From: Pseudobacillus lumedeiriae
GTDB lineage: Bacteria > Bacillota > Bacilli > Bacillales > Domibacillaceae
Assembly: GCF_044891285.1 (NCBI RefSeq)
Contig: NZ_JAUIYO010000014.1
Coordinates: forward strand, 3,065 to 67,064
Length of the DNA stretch: 64,000 nt
Reading direction: 5' to 3'
Below, one piece after another: positions 44,516-53,069 of the stretch; the stretch's first letter is position 1, and the number at the start of each line of letters is the position of its first letter. The translations under genes were made by a program, and so were the position numbers. Under the pieces are notes generated by a model. That model saw only the letters and a list, made by a program, of their open reading frames with translations. It made no database searches and was not told where the DNA came from.

Positions 44516-44578
44516 TTGACATGTAAAGCTGGACCGACATATAATGGTAACATGAATATATGAGTATATGGTCATATA
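44516..44578 (+). promoter_or_regulatory. cadA promoter with ArsR/CzrA-type operator
   Basis: TTGACA (44516-44521) and TATAAT (44540-44545) are perfect sigma-A boxes 18 bases apart. Immediately downstream TATATGA (44557-44563) and TCATATA (44572-44578) form an inverted repeat around eight bases, close to the ATATGAnnnTATATGnTCATAT-type operators of CadC/CzrA repressors. It covers the start of transcription. Confidence 0.75.
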
Positions 44579-44672
44579 CGATAATGAAATTCTAAATTAA
44601 GCGGAAAAGTGCGTCAACTAAACGTAACTTTTTTTATTATTAAAAAATTTTTTAAAAAAAGAAGGTGATCAT

Positions 44673-47030
44673 ATGGGAGAAAGATCTATTAAAAGGGAGT
44701 TTGTTCTTGAAGGTCTTGATTGTGCCGGATGCGCAGCTAAAATTGAAAAAAACGTCAAAACAATTAATGGTGTAGACGAATGCTCAGTCAATTTTGTGAC
44801 GAAAACTTTAACGATGAAAACAGCGGACGAAAAGAATGACACGGTTGTTTCAGAAGCAAAGCAGCTTATAAGTAAGCTAGAGCCCGACATTCGTATTAAA
44901 GATAAGGTAAAGGGATCCGCGGAAAGTCAGGTTTTGTTTTTAAAAGGGCTGGATTGTGCAAACTGCGCCGTAAAAGTGGAAGAGTACGTAAAAGGTATAA
45001 AAGGTGTTACAGCGGCAACTGTTGATTTTGTTTCAAAGAAGCTTATTATCGAGGCAGTGGACTTAAATACTATGAGTAAAATTGTAAGTGATGTTTCAGT
45101 CAGCATCCCAAAGATTGAACCGGATATAGAGGTTGTCATTGAACAAAATTCAGAAACATATGAAGGTGGAGAAAACTCACGTATTAAAAAAGTGATTTTC
45201 CGGCTGGCCGCGGCAGTCATTTTAGGGGCGGCTGGATTAATCGGTGGCTTTGGTACAGCTGTTGAGCTTCCTTTGTTTATTATCAGTTACTTGTTAGCAG
45301 GCGGCGATATTCTTTTAAAAGCCGGAAAAAATATCATACGAGGGCAAGTATTTGATGAAAATTTCCTTATGTCGATTGCAACCATTGGTGCATTTGCGAT
45401 CGCTCAATATCCAGAAGGAATAGCAGTTATGTTATTCTACCAGGTTGGAGAATTGTTTCAAAGTATTGCTGTTAATCGTTCCCGAAAATCGATTAGTGAC
45501 TTAATGGATATCCGGCCCGAATTTGCTGTCTTAAAAGTTGGAAATGAAACGAAGCGCGTAGCACCGGAAGCTATAAATGCCGGCGATATTATTATAGTGA
45601 AGCCAGGGGAGAAGATTCCGCTTGATGGATTGATCCTTGAAGGCCGTTCCATGGTTGATACATCTGCTTTAACAGGCGAGTCTGTTCCAAGAGAAGTAGA
45701 ATCGGGAAATGAAGTGTTAAGTGGATTTATGAACACGAACGGGGTCCTAACGATTCAGGTAACCAAAACATATGGAGAGTCCACGGTAGCCAAAATTCTC
45801 GATTTAGTACAAAATGCAAGCAGCCGTAAAGCAGCCACAGAAAAATTCATCACACGATTTGCACGGTACTATACACCGGCTGTTGTGATCATTGCGGCCT
45901 TGCTTGCGGTTGTTCCTCCGCTTATTATCGAGGGAGCAGCTTTCTCTGACTGGGTTTACCGTGCGCTTGTTTTCTTAGTGATCTCTTGTCCATGCGCCCT
46001 TGTTGTCTCCATCCCGCTTGGCTTCTTCGGCGGAATCGGCGGAGCGTCCAAAAGCGGTATTCTCATAAAAGGCAGCAATTATTTAGAAGCATTAAATAGT
46101 GTGAAGTATGTAGTATTTGATAAAACTGGAACATTGACAAAAGGCGTATTTAAGGTGACAGGCATTGTACCAAAAGGTGATATGACGGAAGAACGTCTAT
46201 TAGAATATGCCGCACTAGCTGAAAGTTATTCAAACCACCCGATTGCCCAATCCATTATAGCCGCCTATAGTAAGGAAGTAAATAAGGATGACATTGGAAA
46301 TTATGATGAAATTGCAGGACATGGAATTAAAATTGAGGTGAATGGTAAAACGATTTTAGCTGGAAATAAAAAGTTAATGAGCAAAGAAGAGATTTCATAT
46401 ACAGAAGAAGATGGAATGGGAACAATCGTACATCTTGCAGTAGACGGGCAATATGTCGGTTACATTGTCATTTCTGACGAAGTGAAAGAAGACTCTAAAA
46501 AAGCAATAGAAAGTTTAAAAGCATTAGGTGTTAAAAAGACAATCATGTTGACAGGTGATACAAAAAAGGTCGGCGAAGCTGTTGGACAAAAGCTTGGGAT
46601 AGATACAGTTCATGCTGAATTGCTGCCACATGAAAAAGTCGAACAGGTAGAATTACTAGATAGCCAAAAACAGAAAGGTGAAAAGCTTATTTTTGTTGGT
46701 GATGGAATCAATGATACACCTGTGTTAGCAAGAGCGGATATTGGTATTGCGATGGGCGGGTTAGGATCAGATGCAGCAATTGAAGCTGCAGATGTTGTCA
46801 TCATGACGGATGAACCGTCAAAAATTGTCACTGCCATTAAAATCGCCAAACACACACGCAAAATTGTTTGGCAAAATATTATTTTCTCTCTCGGTACTAA
46901 AGGAATTGTCTTATTATTAGGGGCATTCGGACTTGCAACAATGTGGGAAGCTATTATATCTGATGTCGGTGTAACATTGCTTGCAGTACTTAATGCGATG
47001 CGGGCATTAAAAGTGGACCGTTTGTCATAA
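44673..47030 (+). CDS. cadA: Cd/Zn/Pb-exporting P1B-type ATPase (CadA-like)
   Basis: A 785-residue heavy-metal pump. Two N-terminal HMA domains carry GLDCAGCA (about residue 16) and GLDCANCA (about residue 95). The membrane CPC motif is C439-P440-C441 and the phosphorylated aspartate is D483 in DKTGTLTKG. TGES, HP (SNHPIAQS) and GDGINDTPVL are present. The CPC type with SCPCALVVSIPLG points to Zn2+/Cd2+/Pb2+ rather than copper. AAGAAGGTGATCAT precedes the ATG. Expression is likely controlled by the ArsR-family gene downstream through the operator at 44557. Confidence 0.95.
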   Translation: MGERSIKREFVLEGLDCAGCAAKIEKNVKTINGVDECSVNFVTKTLTMKTADEKNDTVVSEAKQLISKLEPDIRIKDKVKGSAESQVLFLKGLDCANCAVKVEEYVKGIKGVTAATVDFVSKKLIIEAVDLNTMSKIVSDVSVSIPKIEPDIEVVIEQNSETYEGGENSRIKKVIFRLAAAVILGAAGLIGGFGTAVELPLFIISYLLAGGDILLKAGKNIIRGQVFDENFLMSIATIGAFAIAQYPEGIAVMLFYQVGELFQSIAVNRSRKSISDLMDIRPEFAVLKVGNETKRVAPEAINAGDIIIVKPGEKIPLDGLILEGRSMVDTSALTGESVPREVESGNEVLSGFMNTNGVLTIQVTKTYGESTVAKILDLVQNASSRKAATEKFITRFARYYTPAVVIIAALLAVVPPLIIEGAAFSDWVYRALVFLVISCPCALVVSIPLGFFGGIGGASKSGILIKGSNYLEALNSVKYVVFDKTGTLTKGVFKVTGIVPKGDMTEERLLEYAALAESYSNHPIAQSIIAAYSKEVNKDDIGNYDEIAGHGIKIEVNGKTILAGNKKLMSKEEISYTEEDGMGTIVHLAVDGQYVGYIVISDEVKEDSKKAIESLKALGVKKTIMLTGDTKKVGEAVGQKLGIDTVHAELLPHEKVEQVELLDSQKQKGEKLIFVGDGINDTPVLARADIGIAMGGLGSDAAIEAADVVIMTDEPSKIVTAIKIAKHTRKIVWQNIIFSLGTKGIVLLLGAFGLATMWEAIISDVGVTLLAVLNAMRALKVDRLS

Positions 47031-47142
47031 ATGCGATAGGCACAGTGAGGGTTTAAAATATACATTCATTTATATGGAATGTTTAGGGAAAATAATATTC
47101 ATGCTGTGATATCATTAAATAGAAAGCAGAGGCGTGAGGTAT

Positions 47143-47481
47143 ATGTCGAAATTAGATGATAATGATTTAATGGAAAAAAATAAACTAAACGATACACTAG
47201 ATGAGGAAACACTATTCATGGTGTCTCAGACTTTTAAGGCCCTTTCGGATTCAACGAGGATCAAAATCCTTCATCTGTTAGCCAAAAGAGAACACTCTGT
47301 AAATGAAATAGCTGAACGACTAGAAATGTTACAATCTACGGTATCTCATCAATTGAGATTTCTTAAGAACTTAAGATTAGTGAAATTTCGCCGTGAAGGC
47401 ACCACAATATATTACAGTTGTGATGATCAACATGTAATGGATATTCTTGAACAAACAATCAAACATGCACAGCATCAATAA
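47143..47481 (+). CDS. ArsR/SmtB-family metal-sensing repressor (CzrA-like)
   Basis: A 112-residue winged-helix repressor. The helix-turn-helix is HSVNEIAERLEMLQSTVSHQLRFLKNLRLV. The alpha-5 metal site ligands known from CzrA (D, H, H, H) are present in CDDQHVMDILEQTIKHAQH. There is no N-terminal CxC, which speaks for Zn/Co sensing rather than the Cd/Pb site of CadC. I chose the ATG at 47143 behind GCGTGAGG; a GTG at 47134 is in frame. It follows cadA by 112 bases. Codons of a second cadA continue in frame after its stop. Confidence 0.9.
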   Translation: MSKLDDNDLMEKNKLNDTLDEETLFMVSQTFKALSDSTRIKILHLLAKREHSVNEIAERLEMLQSTVSHQLRFLKNLRLVKFRREGTTIYYSCDDQHVMDILEQTIKHAQHQ

Positions 47482-47556
47482 GAAGAGGCTCAAGCAGAAC
47501 GAGCGTCTTCTCAAGCGTTTATTGATAAATTTGCGAAATATTATATACTCGTATAG
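47482..47556 (+). pseudogene. In-frame scrap of a second CadA-type ATPase
   Basis: Directly after the repressor stop codon, in the same frame, the codons read EEAQAERASSQAFIDKFAKYY then ILV and stop. This is the internal CadA segment before the fourth membrane helix (homologous to AATEKFITRFARYYTP in the intact gene, and closer still to other CadA proteins). Only about 24 codons remain, so a cadA gene was largely deleted here. Bases 47557-47790 hold nothing else I can support. Confidence 0.7.
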
Positions 47557-47790
47557 TGAACAAACGAAGCGGAAAAATCTATTAATTAGAATACATTTTG
47601 GAGTTGTGTTAAGAGAAAGATTCAGCATCTTTAAGAAGCTTTGTAATGAACAGCAAAATAACGGTCTGTTTAATTGTGCGCCAGTTCATGTTATAATAAA
47701 GAAATTAGGGATAATTACGACTTTTGCTCATAATTGAACGGATGCCAAGAAAAGCCTCCGCCTAGCAATAAAACATGGAGGTGTAAGAGA

Positions 47791-48000
47791 ATGAATAAAC
47801 GATGGACGATCGGTAAAATTAAAGAATTTGTTGAGAACAATTCGGAAAGTAAATTGCTAACGACCGAATATCACGGCTTTTCTCAAAAGTTATTATTTAA
47901 ATGTGCATGTGGCAGCAATTTTGAAAAAACATTTACGAAATTTAAAAATAATCACCAACGTAAATGTGACGTGTGCCAACCGCCAAAAGCATCACGCTAA
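47791..48000 (+). CDS. Small zinc-ribbon-like protein
   Basis: A 69-residue basic protein. FKCACGSNFEKTFTKFKNNHQRKCDVCQ gives a CxC...CxxC pattern that probably binds one zinc ion, similar to zinc ribbons of nuclease- or phage-associated small proteins. I do not recognise a named family. AGGTGTAAGAGA precedes the ATG at 47791. It stands alone between the metal locus and a strong terminator. Confidence 0.6.
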   Translation: MNKRWTIGKIKEFVENNSESKLLTTEYHGFSQKLLFKCACGSNFEKTFTKFKNNHQRKCDVCQPPKASR

Positions 48001-48013
48001 ACGTATAGCGATT

Positions 48014-48062
48014 AAACGAAGCGGCAACTTCTATTAAATAGAAGTTGCCGCTTCGTTTATTT
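48014..48062. terminator. Very strong bidirectional hairpin terminator
   Basis: A perfect 20-bp stem (48014-48033 with 48039-48058) and a five-base loop, TTAAA, with AAA/TTT flanks. The arm start AAACGAAGCGG also occurs at 47562-47572, as a lone half copy. Confidence 0.9.
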
Positions 48063-48251
48063 TAGAGAGGGAATGAGGGGCTTATCTTTGTGTCTGTCAC
48101 AGCGATATCGTTGCATTGTATTACACTTTACGATTTTTAAGTTATATTGACAAGAACCGATAGTTTTCTGAAAGGTATCAAATACTGTGCCCTTACTAGC
48201 AGCTATAAAATTAGGGATATCCAAATGGTTTCCTAATTTTTATCATTTGAA

Positions 48252-48710
48252 TTAAGAGAATTCCTCTAAATCCCAATCGTTGTAAGTGTATTTTTCATCC
48301 TCAGATATAGGTTTATAATCTTTACAAAAATCAAGAAGTTTTCTACTTCTTGTACTAAAAGATTTATCCTGTTTGGAGAAGGTTTTAATCACATCATCCC
48401 GATTGAGAAGAGCCTTATCTTTTAAGCAGAATATCTCATTTTCTAAATCACCGAATGGATTGAAATTACCGTGTTGGCAAGATTGACAACATGCGATACC
48501 GATGTTGTCTGGAAGTTCTTTCTGTAAATGCTTTACTGCATATTCAATAGAGTTGGATAACTTAGATTGGATTTGGTGAATATTCACTTTGACTTCAAAG
48601 TGAATATTTTGAAATTCGTCTTCATCTAATTGCTCGTAAAACATTTTTGTTAGTATGACTATGATTTTTCCGTCAATTATATAATTCACATTCAAAGTAT
48701 CTACTTTCAA
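48252..48710 (-). CDS. Conserved hypothetical protein with CCxxC/C cluster (possibly DUF6304)
   Basis: A 152-residue soluble acidic protein. The middle has CCQSCQHGNFNPFGDLENEIFCLKD, four cysteines that could hold zinc, and the C-terminus is rich in acidic and aromatic residues. I recall a similar CCxSCxHGNFxPxGxxENEIFCxKD motif in the DUF6304 family, but I am not certain. No function is known. GGAGGCTTATCC on the minus strand precedes the ATG. Confidence 0.65.
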   Translation of the reverse strand: MKVDTLNVNYIIDGKIIVILTKMFYEQLDEDEFQNIHFEVKVNIHQIQSKLSNSIEYAVKHLQKELPDNIGIACCQSCQHGNFNPFGDLENEIFCLKDKALLNRDDVIKTFSKQDKSFSTRSRKLLDFCKDYKPISEDEKYTYNDWDLEEFS

Positions 48711-48883
48711 TGGATAAGCCTCCTAATAAACTTATATAAATATAGATGGGGATATATATACTTTCTTATTTCCGAAATGAGAGCGATAACCTAGCAGGTA
48801 AGAGTGCCTGTAAAACAATCCAATTTGGCAGTCAATGGCTGTTATCTGTTTTCAAATAGGGCGCTTTAGGGTATAATGACAAT

Positions 48884-49035
48884 TAGAATAACATATATTA
48901 AAAAAGACCATTTCGATGCTCTAACATCGAAATGGCCATACAATAGCAGGTTCCCAAAAGGGGATCGACATCATAGTTAGTTGCTAAAACCGTCTAGAGC
49001 CGGGAATCTCAAGGGCGGTTTTAGTTTTTGTTTTT
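48884..49035 (+). ncRNA. Type I antitoxin RNA (candidate)
   Basis: A -10 TATAAT at 48872-48877 precedes a transcript with the hairpin CCATTTCGATG / CATCGAAATGG (48908-48918, 48925-48935). The terminator AAAACCG...CGGTTTT (48989-49024) is followed by TTTTTGTTTTT. Its 3' part overlaps the end of the toxin mRNA on the other strand, the usual layout of Bacillus holin-like toxin/antitoxin pairs. The 5' end is estimated from the -10 box. The rest of 48711-48883 shows no gene. Confidence 0.65.
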
Positions 49036-49104
49036 AAATGACAGAATTGAAATGACAAGACTTGCAAAAGCAAGTGTAATCATTAATGACTCATATACTG
49101 TCAT
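49021..49104 (-). CDS. Holin-like type I toxin peptide
   Basis: A 27-residue peptide (MTVYESLMITLAFASLVISILSF, then KNKN) with one membrane segment and a basic tail, matching the putative holin-like toxins (TxpA/BsrG-type). A strong GGAGGTGATGCCGT ribosome site precedes the ATG. Upstream on the same strand CTCCTCC can pair with GGAGGGAG at the ribosome site, so translation may be masked in the full-length mRNA, as in other type I toxins. An antisense RNA is predicted over its 3' end. Confidence 0.8.
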   Translation of the reverse strand: MTVYESLMITLAFASLVISILSFKNKN

Positions 49105-49329
49105 ACGGCATCACCTCCCTCCTATAAACATGGAGGAGCGTGCCAACCACCCTTGAGAAAACCTATACTATTGTATTCTTATTATACCATTAATTCTCAT
49201 ATCATGTGGTCGTCGCTTTCTTAGATGACGGGGATCATTTTTGTCGGATTTCACCTGCCAACAGCAGCTCCAATCGGCTGTCCATCTATTTGATTTATAA
49301 CAGATAGCACTTGAATATCAAAAGGCCCC

Positions 49330-49375
49330 AGCCCCCAGACTGTCGAAAAAACTAACAGTCTGGGGGCTTCTCTTT
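49330..49375. terminator. Strong hairpin terminator between toxin locus and uvsE
   Basis: AGCCCCCAGACTGT (49330-49343) pairs perfectly with ACAGTCTGGGGGCT (49355-49368), followed by TCTCTTT. The stretch 49190-49329 shows nothing else. Confidence 0.85.
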
Positions 49376-49461
49376 ACTTTATTTATCCACTGCGTTAATT
49401 TATTATAATGGAAATAAGCAAGCTTTTATTAGCGATTGTATTAAAGCCAAGGAGAAAACAG

Positions 49462-50415
49462 ATGAAGATTCGTTTTGGATATGTAGCTAATGCATTAGGA
49501 TTATGGGATGCAAGTCCTTCAAAAACTTTAACTTTTGCACGGTATTCCGCTCTTCCTAGAAATGAACGAATGGAAAAGCTTAAATCTGTTGCTGCACAAA
49601 ACCTGCATCATACTAAAAGAATTTTGTATTATAATATTGCGCATGAAATAGAATTATATCGGTTTTCAAGCTCACTTGTTCCATTAGCCACTCATCCGGA
49701 AGTGATGTGGGATTTTATCACCCCTTTCAAAAACGAATGGGCAGAGCTTGGACAATTAGTAAAGAAATTTAATCTTCGGCCGAGCTTTCATCCAAACCAA
49801 TTTACTCTTTTCACAAGTCCCCGAGAAGAAGTCACTATCAATGCGGTGAAGGATATGGAATACCATTTTAAGATGCTCGAAGCGATGGATGTATTGGACA
49901 GGGGAATCATTAATATTCATATTGGGGGAGCGTACGGGGATAAAAACATGGCATTAAGGCGCTTTCACCAAAATATAAAAAGATTACCTCAAGAAATTAA
50001 ACATCATATGACACTTGAAAATGACGATAAGACCTTTAATGTGGAGGAGACCGTCACTACTTGTGAAAAAGAACGTATTCCGATGATCCTTGATTATCAT
50101 CATCATATGGCAAATAAAGGGGAAGTGGAACTTTCTCTTTATTTACAGCGCATATTTAATACGTGGAATGCTTCTAACGCGGTGCCAAAAGTTCACATAT
50201 CCTCGCCAAAGACAGAACAAGCCTATCGTTCCCACGCTGATTTTGTCTCTTTAGAGTTTGTCCTTCCTTTCTTAAAAATGGCAAAGGGGCTTAATCAAGA
50301 TTTTGACATTATGATCGAAGCCAAACAGAAAAACCTTGCCATGCATAATCTTATAGAAGAGATCGCTTCAATCCGGGGAGTTAAACGTATATCAGGTTCA
50401 GCGGTGGAATGGTGA
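49462..50415 (+). CDS. uvsE: UV DNA damage endonuclease
   Basis: A 317-residue TIM-barrel metalloenzyme that nicks DNA 5' of UV photoproducts. The family start KIRFGYVANALGLWDASPSKTLTF and metal ligands in SFHPNQF, INIHIGGAYGDK, LENDD, ILDYHHHMAN and MIEAKQKN are all present. In Bacillus spores UvsE works as a back-up to nucleotide excision repair. I chose the ATG at 49462 behind AAGGAGAAAACAG; the frame is open from 49408. Confidence 0.94.
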   Translation: MKIRFGYVANALGLWDASPSKTLTFARYSALPRNERMEKLKSVAAQNLHHTKRILYYNIAHEIELYRFSSSLVPLATHPEVMWDFITPFKNEWAELGQLVKKFNLRPSFHPNQFTLFTSPREEVTINAVKDMEYHFKMLEAMDVLDRGIINIHIGGAYGDKNMALRRFHQNIKRLPQEIKHHMTLENDDKTFNVEETVTTCEKERIPMILDYHHHMANKGEVELSLYLQRIFNTWNASNAVPKVHISSPKTEQAYRSHADFVSLEFVLPFLKMAKGLNQDFDIMIEAKQKNLAMHNLIEEIASIRGVKRISGSAVEW

Positions 50416-50455
50416 GTGTAGACGGGGGTAAATGTTTATAACATTCTATCATGAT

Positions 50456-50491
50456 GAGGCTGTCCGATAAGGGGTATTTTAGGACAGCCTC
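50456..50491. terminator. Hairpin after uvsE
   Basis: GAGGCTGTCC (50456-50465) pairs with GGACAGCCTC (50482-50491). No T run follows on the + strand. It lies between convergent genes. Confidence 0.6.
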
Positions 50492-50533
50492 AAAGGAGTA
50501 TACAGAATAGACTAATTTAGGTTACCTGCTCTT

Positions 50534-50956
50534 TTATAATGTAAGCTCTTGCGGCGGTTCACCTTCAGTGTTTAAAATACGAATAGTGTCCGGCTGAATT
50601 TCGAGAAATACGTAGTTCGGATCTTCTGGGCCGTTGAACCATTGATTAAAGGATTCATCCCAGAATTGTTTTTTCAGATTTTGTGAATCGTTAATGGAAG
50701 ACGTTCCGGAAATTTGAACATAGGCATCGCCTTGGCCTTCATTTTCGTAGCCTAACAAGACAGAAACGAACGAATTTTTTTCTATTTCCTCTATTTTTTC
50801 AGTATCCTTTTTTGTTGGTGTATACAATGTTAATCCTTCATTGTAAAACGTCATATATCGGGAATGCGGCTTATTATTTTCAACTGATGAAAGGACGCCC
50901 GTTTTGTGATCAGAGATGATTTTCATTGCTTGCTCTTTTAGTTCTTGGCTGCTCAT
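50534..50956 (-). CDS. Pyridoxamine-5'-phosphate-oxidase-like general stress protein (YdaG type)
   Basis: A 140-residue split-barrel flavin-binding protein of the general stress protein 26 family. HKTGVLSSVENNKPHSRYMTFYNEGLTLYTPTKKDTEKI and DAYVQISGTSSI are typical. B. subtilis YdaG is sigma-B controlled; no sigma-B promoter was identified here. I chose the ATG at 50956 behind AAAGGAGTAGAATCA. Confidence 0.85.
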   Translation of the reverse strand: MSSQELKEQAMKIISDHKTGVLSSVENNKPHSRYMTFYNEGLTLYTPTKKDTEKIEEIEKNSFVSVLLGYENEGQGDAYVQISGTSSINDSQNLKKQFWDESFNQWFNGPEDPNYVFLEIQPDTIRILNTEGEPPQELTL

Positions 50957-50984
50957 TGATTCTACTCCTTTTCTATACATTTTT

Positions 50985-51152
50985 TTACTTTTTATGTTGT
51001 CGCTCTATCTTTTCGTCTATGCTTCCTTCGGTGTAAGTGTCGGTTGCTTGTTCGTGAACGATGGCTAATCCTTGATCCGTTTCCTTCGAGCTTTCATAAT
51101 CATTAAAGTGAAACGTTTTTCCTGCTGGTGTGTTTTCTTCTTTTTTCTTCAT
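50985..51152 (-). CDS. DUF4025 (YozQ-like) small protein
   Basis: A 55-residue hydrophilic protein containing NTPAGKTFHFNDYESSKETDQGLAIVHEQATDTYTEGSID, the motif I associate with DUF4025 (B. subtilis YozQ). Function unknown. AGAAAGGATCGCATAG precedes the ATG on the minus strand. It lies 28 bases upstream of the general stress protein gene on the same strand and is probably co-transcribed with it. Confidence 0.72.
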   Translation of the reverse strand: MKKKEENTPAGKTFHFNDYESSKETDQGLAIVHEQATDTYTEGSIDEKIERQHKK

Positions 51153-51227
51153 CTATGCGATCCTTTCTAAAATGTTGTCTGTTTAGTTTGTGAATGGTTG
51201 GCTCAAATGATTCATAGCCGGCTTTTT

Positions 51228-52049
51228 TCATTGATCATCGACATAGCGTCCGTAATCAGGAACAGCGACTTCTTCAAATTGGGAGACTAAATCATGAAGT
51301 CCTTCGTTTAATTCCCTGCCTGTTACTTCTACTCCATGCCCTGTTGCCGCAATATCAGGCTCAAGAGCAGCTAACTGAGCGACAGAAGATTTCGCTGCTT
51401 TCCAGTCAGTCGTTAAATAACGGGGAGGACCGTGAAACTCTTTCTCTTGTGTCAGAACTTTGTATAAGGCATCTTGCTTGACTGTTACAAAAGCATCCCC
51501 GGCAATGAGCACACGATCAGATGGCCGGAATAAAGAAATATGTCCGGGTGAGTGGCCCGGTGTATGATACCAGCGCCAGTCCGGCATAGGAGGAATTGTC
51601 CCATCTGCCGGTAAAGCGTTGATCCACTCTGTCACATTGATCGCTTCTGTCGGAAAAAGCGGCGACATTTTTGCTACTAGGCCGCCTTCAACGGACGCAT
51701 CCGGCTCGGGGTAATCTCTTTTTCCTGTTAAATAAGGAAGTTCTAGTTCATGAGCATAAATAGGTACATCCCAATGCTGAACCAGCTCCTCTAACGCACC
51801 CACATGATCAAAATGACCGTGGGTTAAAATGATTGCTTTGGGCTTCGCATGCTGACCAAATAATTTTTCTGCCTCCCGAATAATTTTTTCAGCAGAGCGG
51901 GGCATCCCTGCATCTACGAGCACCCAGTCATCTTTAGTGCCGACAAAGAAGAGGTTGACAATTTGTACCGTATACATATGAATATCAGGCTGAATAGCCG
52001 CCAATCTGCCGCTGTTGACGGACGAAGCGGGGATCCACTTATCTTCCAA
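51228..52049 (-). CDS. MBL-fold metallohydrolase
   Basis: A 273-residue metallo-beta-lactamase-fold enzyme. The metal motif HxHxDH is THGHFDHVGAL, with later ligands in HTPGHSPGHISLF, IAGDAF and the C-terminal ATGHG. It belongs to the general hydrolase branch (glyoxalase II- or quorum-quenching-like); the substrate cannot be told. AGGAGGAATGAAC precedes the ATG. Confidence 0.85.
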   Translation of the reverse strand: MEDKWIPASSVNSGRLAAIQPDIHMYTVQIVNLFFVGTKDDWVLVDAGMPRSAEKIIREAEKLFGQHAKPKAIILTHGHFDHVGALEELVQHWDVPIYAHELELPYLTGKRDYPEPDASVEGGLVAKMSPLFPTEAINVTEWINALPADGTIPPMPDWRWYHTPGHSPGHISLFRPSDRVLIAGDAFVTVKQDALYKVLTQEKEFHGPPRYLTTDWKAAKSSVAQLAALEPDIAATGHGVEVTGRELNEGLHDLVSQFEEVAVPDYGRYVDDQ

Positions 52050-52244
52050 TGTTCATTCCTCCTTATTGCTTTTTCTCTTTTACTATATCCGCCAATTGGA
52101 ATAAAAAACGGAATAATTATAATAAAAAGCAGAAAGGACCAAAATCGTTATGGCTTTTCTGTTCACGTTTCATCCAAATGAAAAAATTCATAATACTTGT
52201 CCTTTTTTCATATGTTGTCATATAACTGATAGGGAGGGAAAGGG

Positions 52245-52667
52245 ATGCAATTTTATTACGGTCCGCAAATGCCGCTCCGTATTTTAGATGAAGCGGAGTT
52301 TTGGAAGCACCAAGAGGAAGAACATACTGTCGTGATTAGAGAGCTTTTGCCTGATTTAGAGACAAAGTATGTCGATGCATTAAAGAAATGGGAAAGTGCG
52401 CTGGCAGATACGCATCAAAAAATTGTTCAGTTTATTGAAGCGTTGTCACGTTCAGGAAGCTATATTCCTGCTTCACTCCATCAGGAAGTATTAAAGTTAA
52501 CCGAGTTTTGTTTAAAGCAAAGCATGGACTTTATTGAACTGTGCCGGCAGATTAGAGATCAAAGTAAAGCGGTGAAGGACAATAAAGTCGCTGTAGCAGT
52601 ATTGAATCATATTATTCGGGAATCAGAGTATTTTATCGGTATTGCTCGTGCTTTATTATCTGCTTGA
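52245..52667 (+). CDS. DUF2935-family protein (single domain)
   Basis: A 140-residue helical protein. LRILDEAEFWKHQEEEHTVVIRELLP and the C-terminal HIIRESEYFIGIA resemble the DUF2935 domain, a ferritin-like four-helix bundle with conserved E/H residues. Bacillus proteins of this family normally have two copies of the domain (about 260 residues), so this is a single-domain version. Function unknown. GGGAGGGAAAGGG precedes the ATG. Confidence 0.7.
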   Translation: MQFYYGPQMPLRILDEAEFWKHQEEEHTVVIRELLPDLETKYVDALKKWESALADTHQKIVQFIEALSRSGSYIPASLHQEVLKLTEFCLKQSMDFIELCRQIRDQSKAVKDNKVAVAVLNHIIRESEYFIGIARALLSA

Positions 52668-52690
52668 ATCTAATTGTGAACAGTGAATAG

Positions 52691-52722
52691 AAAAAAGAGG
52701 ATCAAAAAAATTTTGGTCCTTT
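52691..52722 (+). terminator. Terminator after the DUF2935 gene
   Basis: AAAAAAGAGGATCAAAA and TTTTGGTCCTTTTTT form a short hairpin with one mismatch and a T run. Confidence 0.6.
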
Positions 52723-52849
52723 TTTATTTTGTATAAGGAAGTCATATAATTATGGATTTCTCTATTTTACATAGAAGATTCGTTTATTCATTGAATAATG
52801 TGGTAAGAATGTTGAAAGAAGGAATAAAAGACAAAAAGGAGAGAAAAAT

Positions 52850-53053
52850 ATGGGCATTGCTAATATTGGTATACCTGGCTTAATTATCATTTTAGTCATC
52901 ACATTGATTATTTTTGGACCAAAAAAACTGCCAGAGATCGGTGCTGCTTTTGGACAGACGTTGTCTGAATTTAAGCGTGGAGCTAATAAGTTAATGGAGG
53001 AAGAAGAAAGCAAGGAGAAGCTGAAAAAAGAGGAGCAGCTTCCAAAAGCATAA
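52850..53053 (+). CDS. tatA: Twin-arginine translocase subunit TatA
   Basis: A 67-residue protein: N-terminal membrane helix, the FGPKKLPEIG hinge, an amphipathic helix and an acidic/basic tail. It multimerises to form the pore of the Tat pathway for folded proteins. AAAAGGAGAGAAAAAT precedes the ATG, and tatC follows 16 bases later. Confidence 0.93.
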   Translation: MGIANIGIPGLIIILVITLIIFGPKKLPEIGAAFGQTLSEFKRGANKLMEEEESKEKLKKEEQLPKA

Positions 53054-53069
53054 ATAGGGGGTGAACAGG

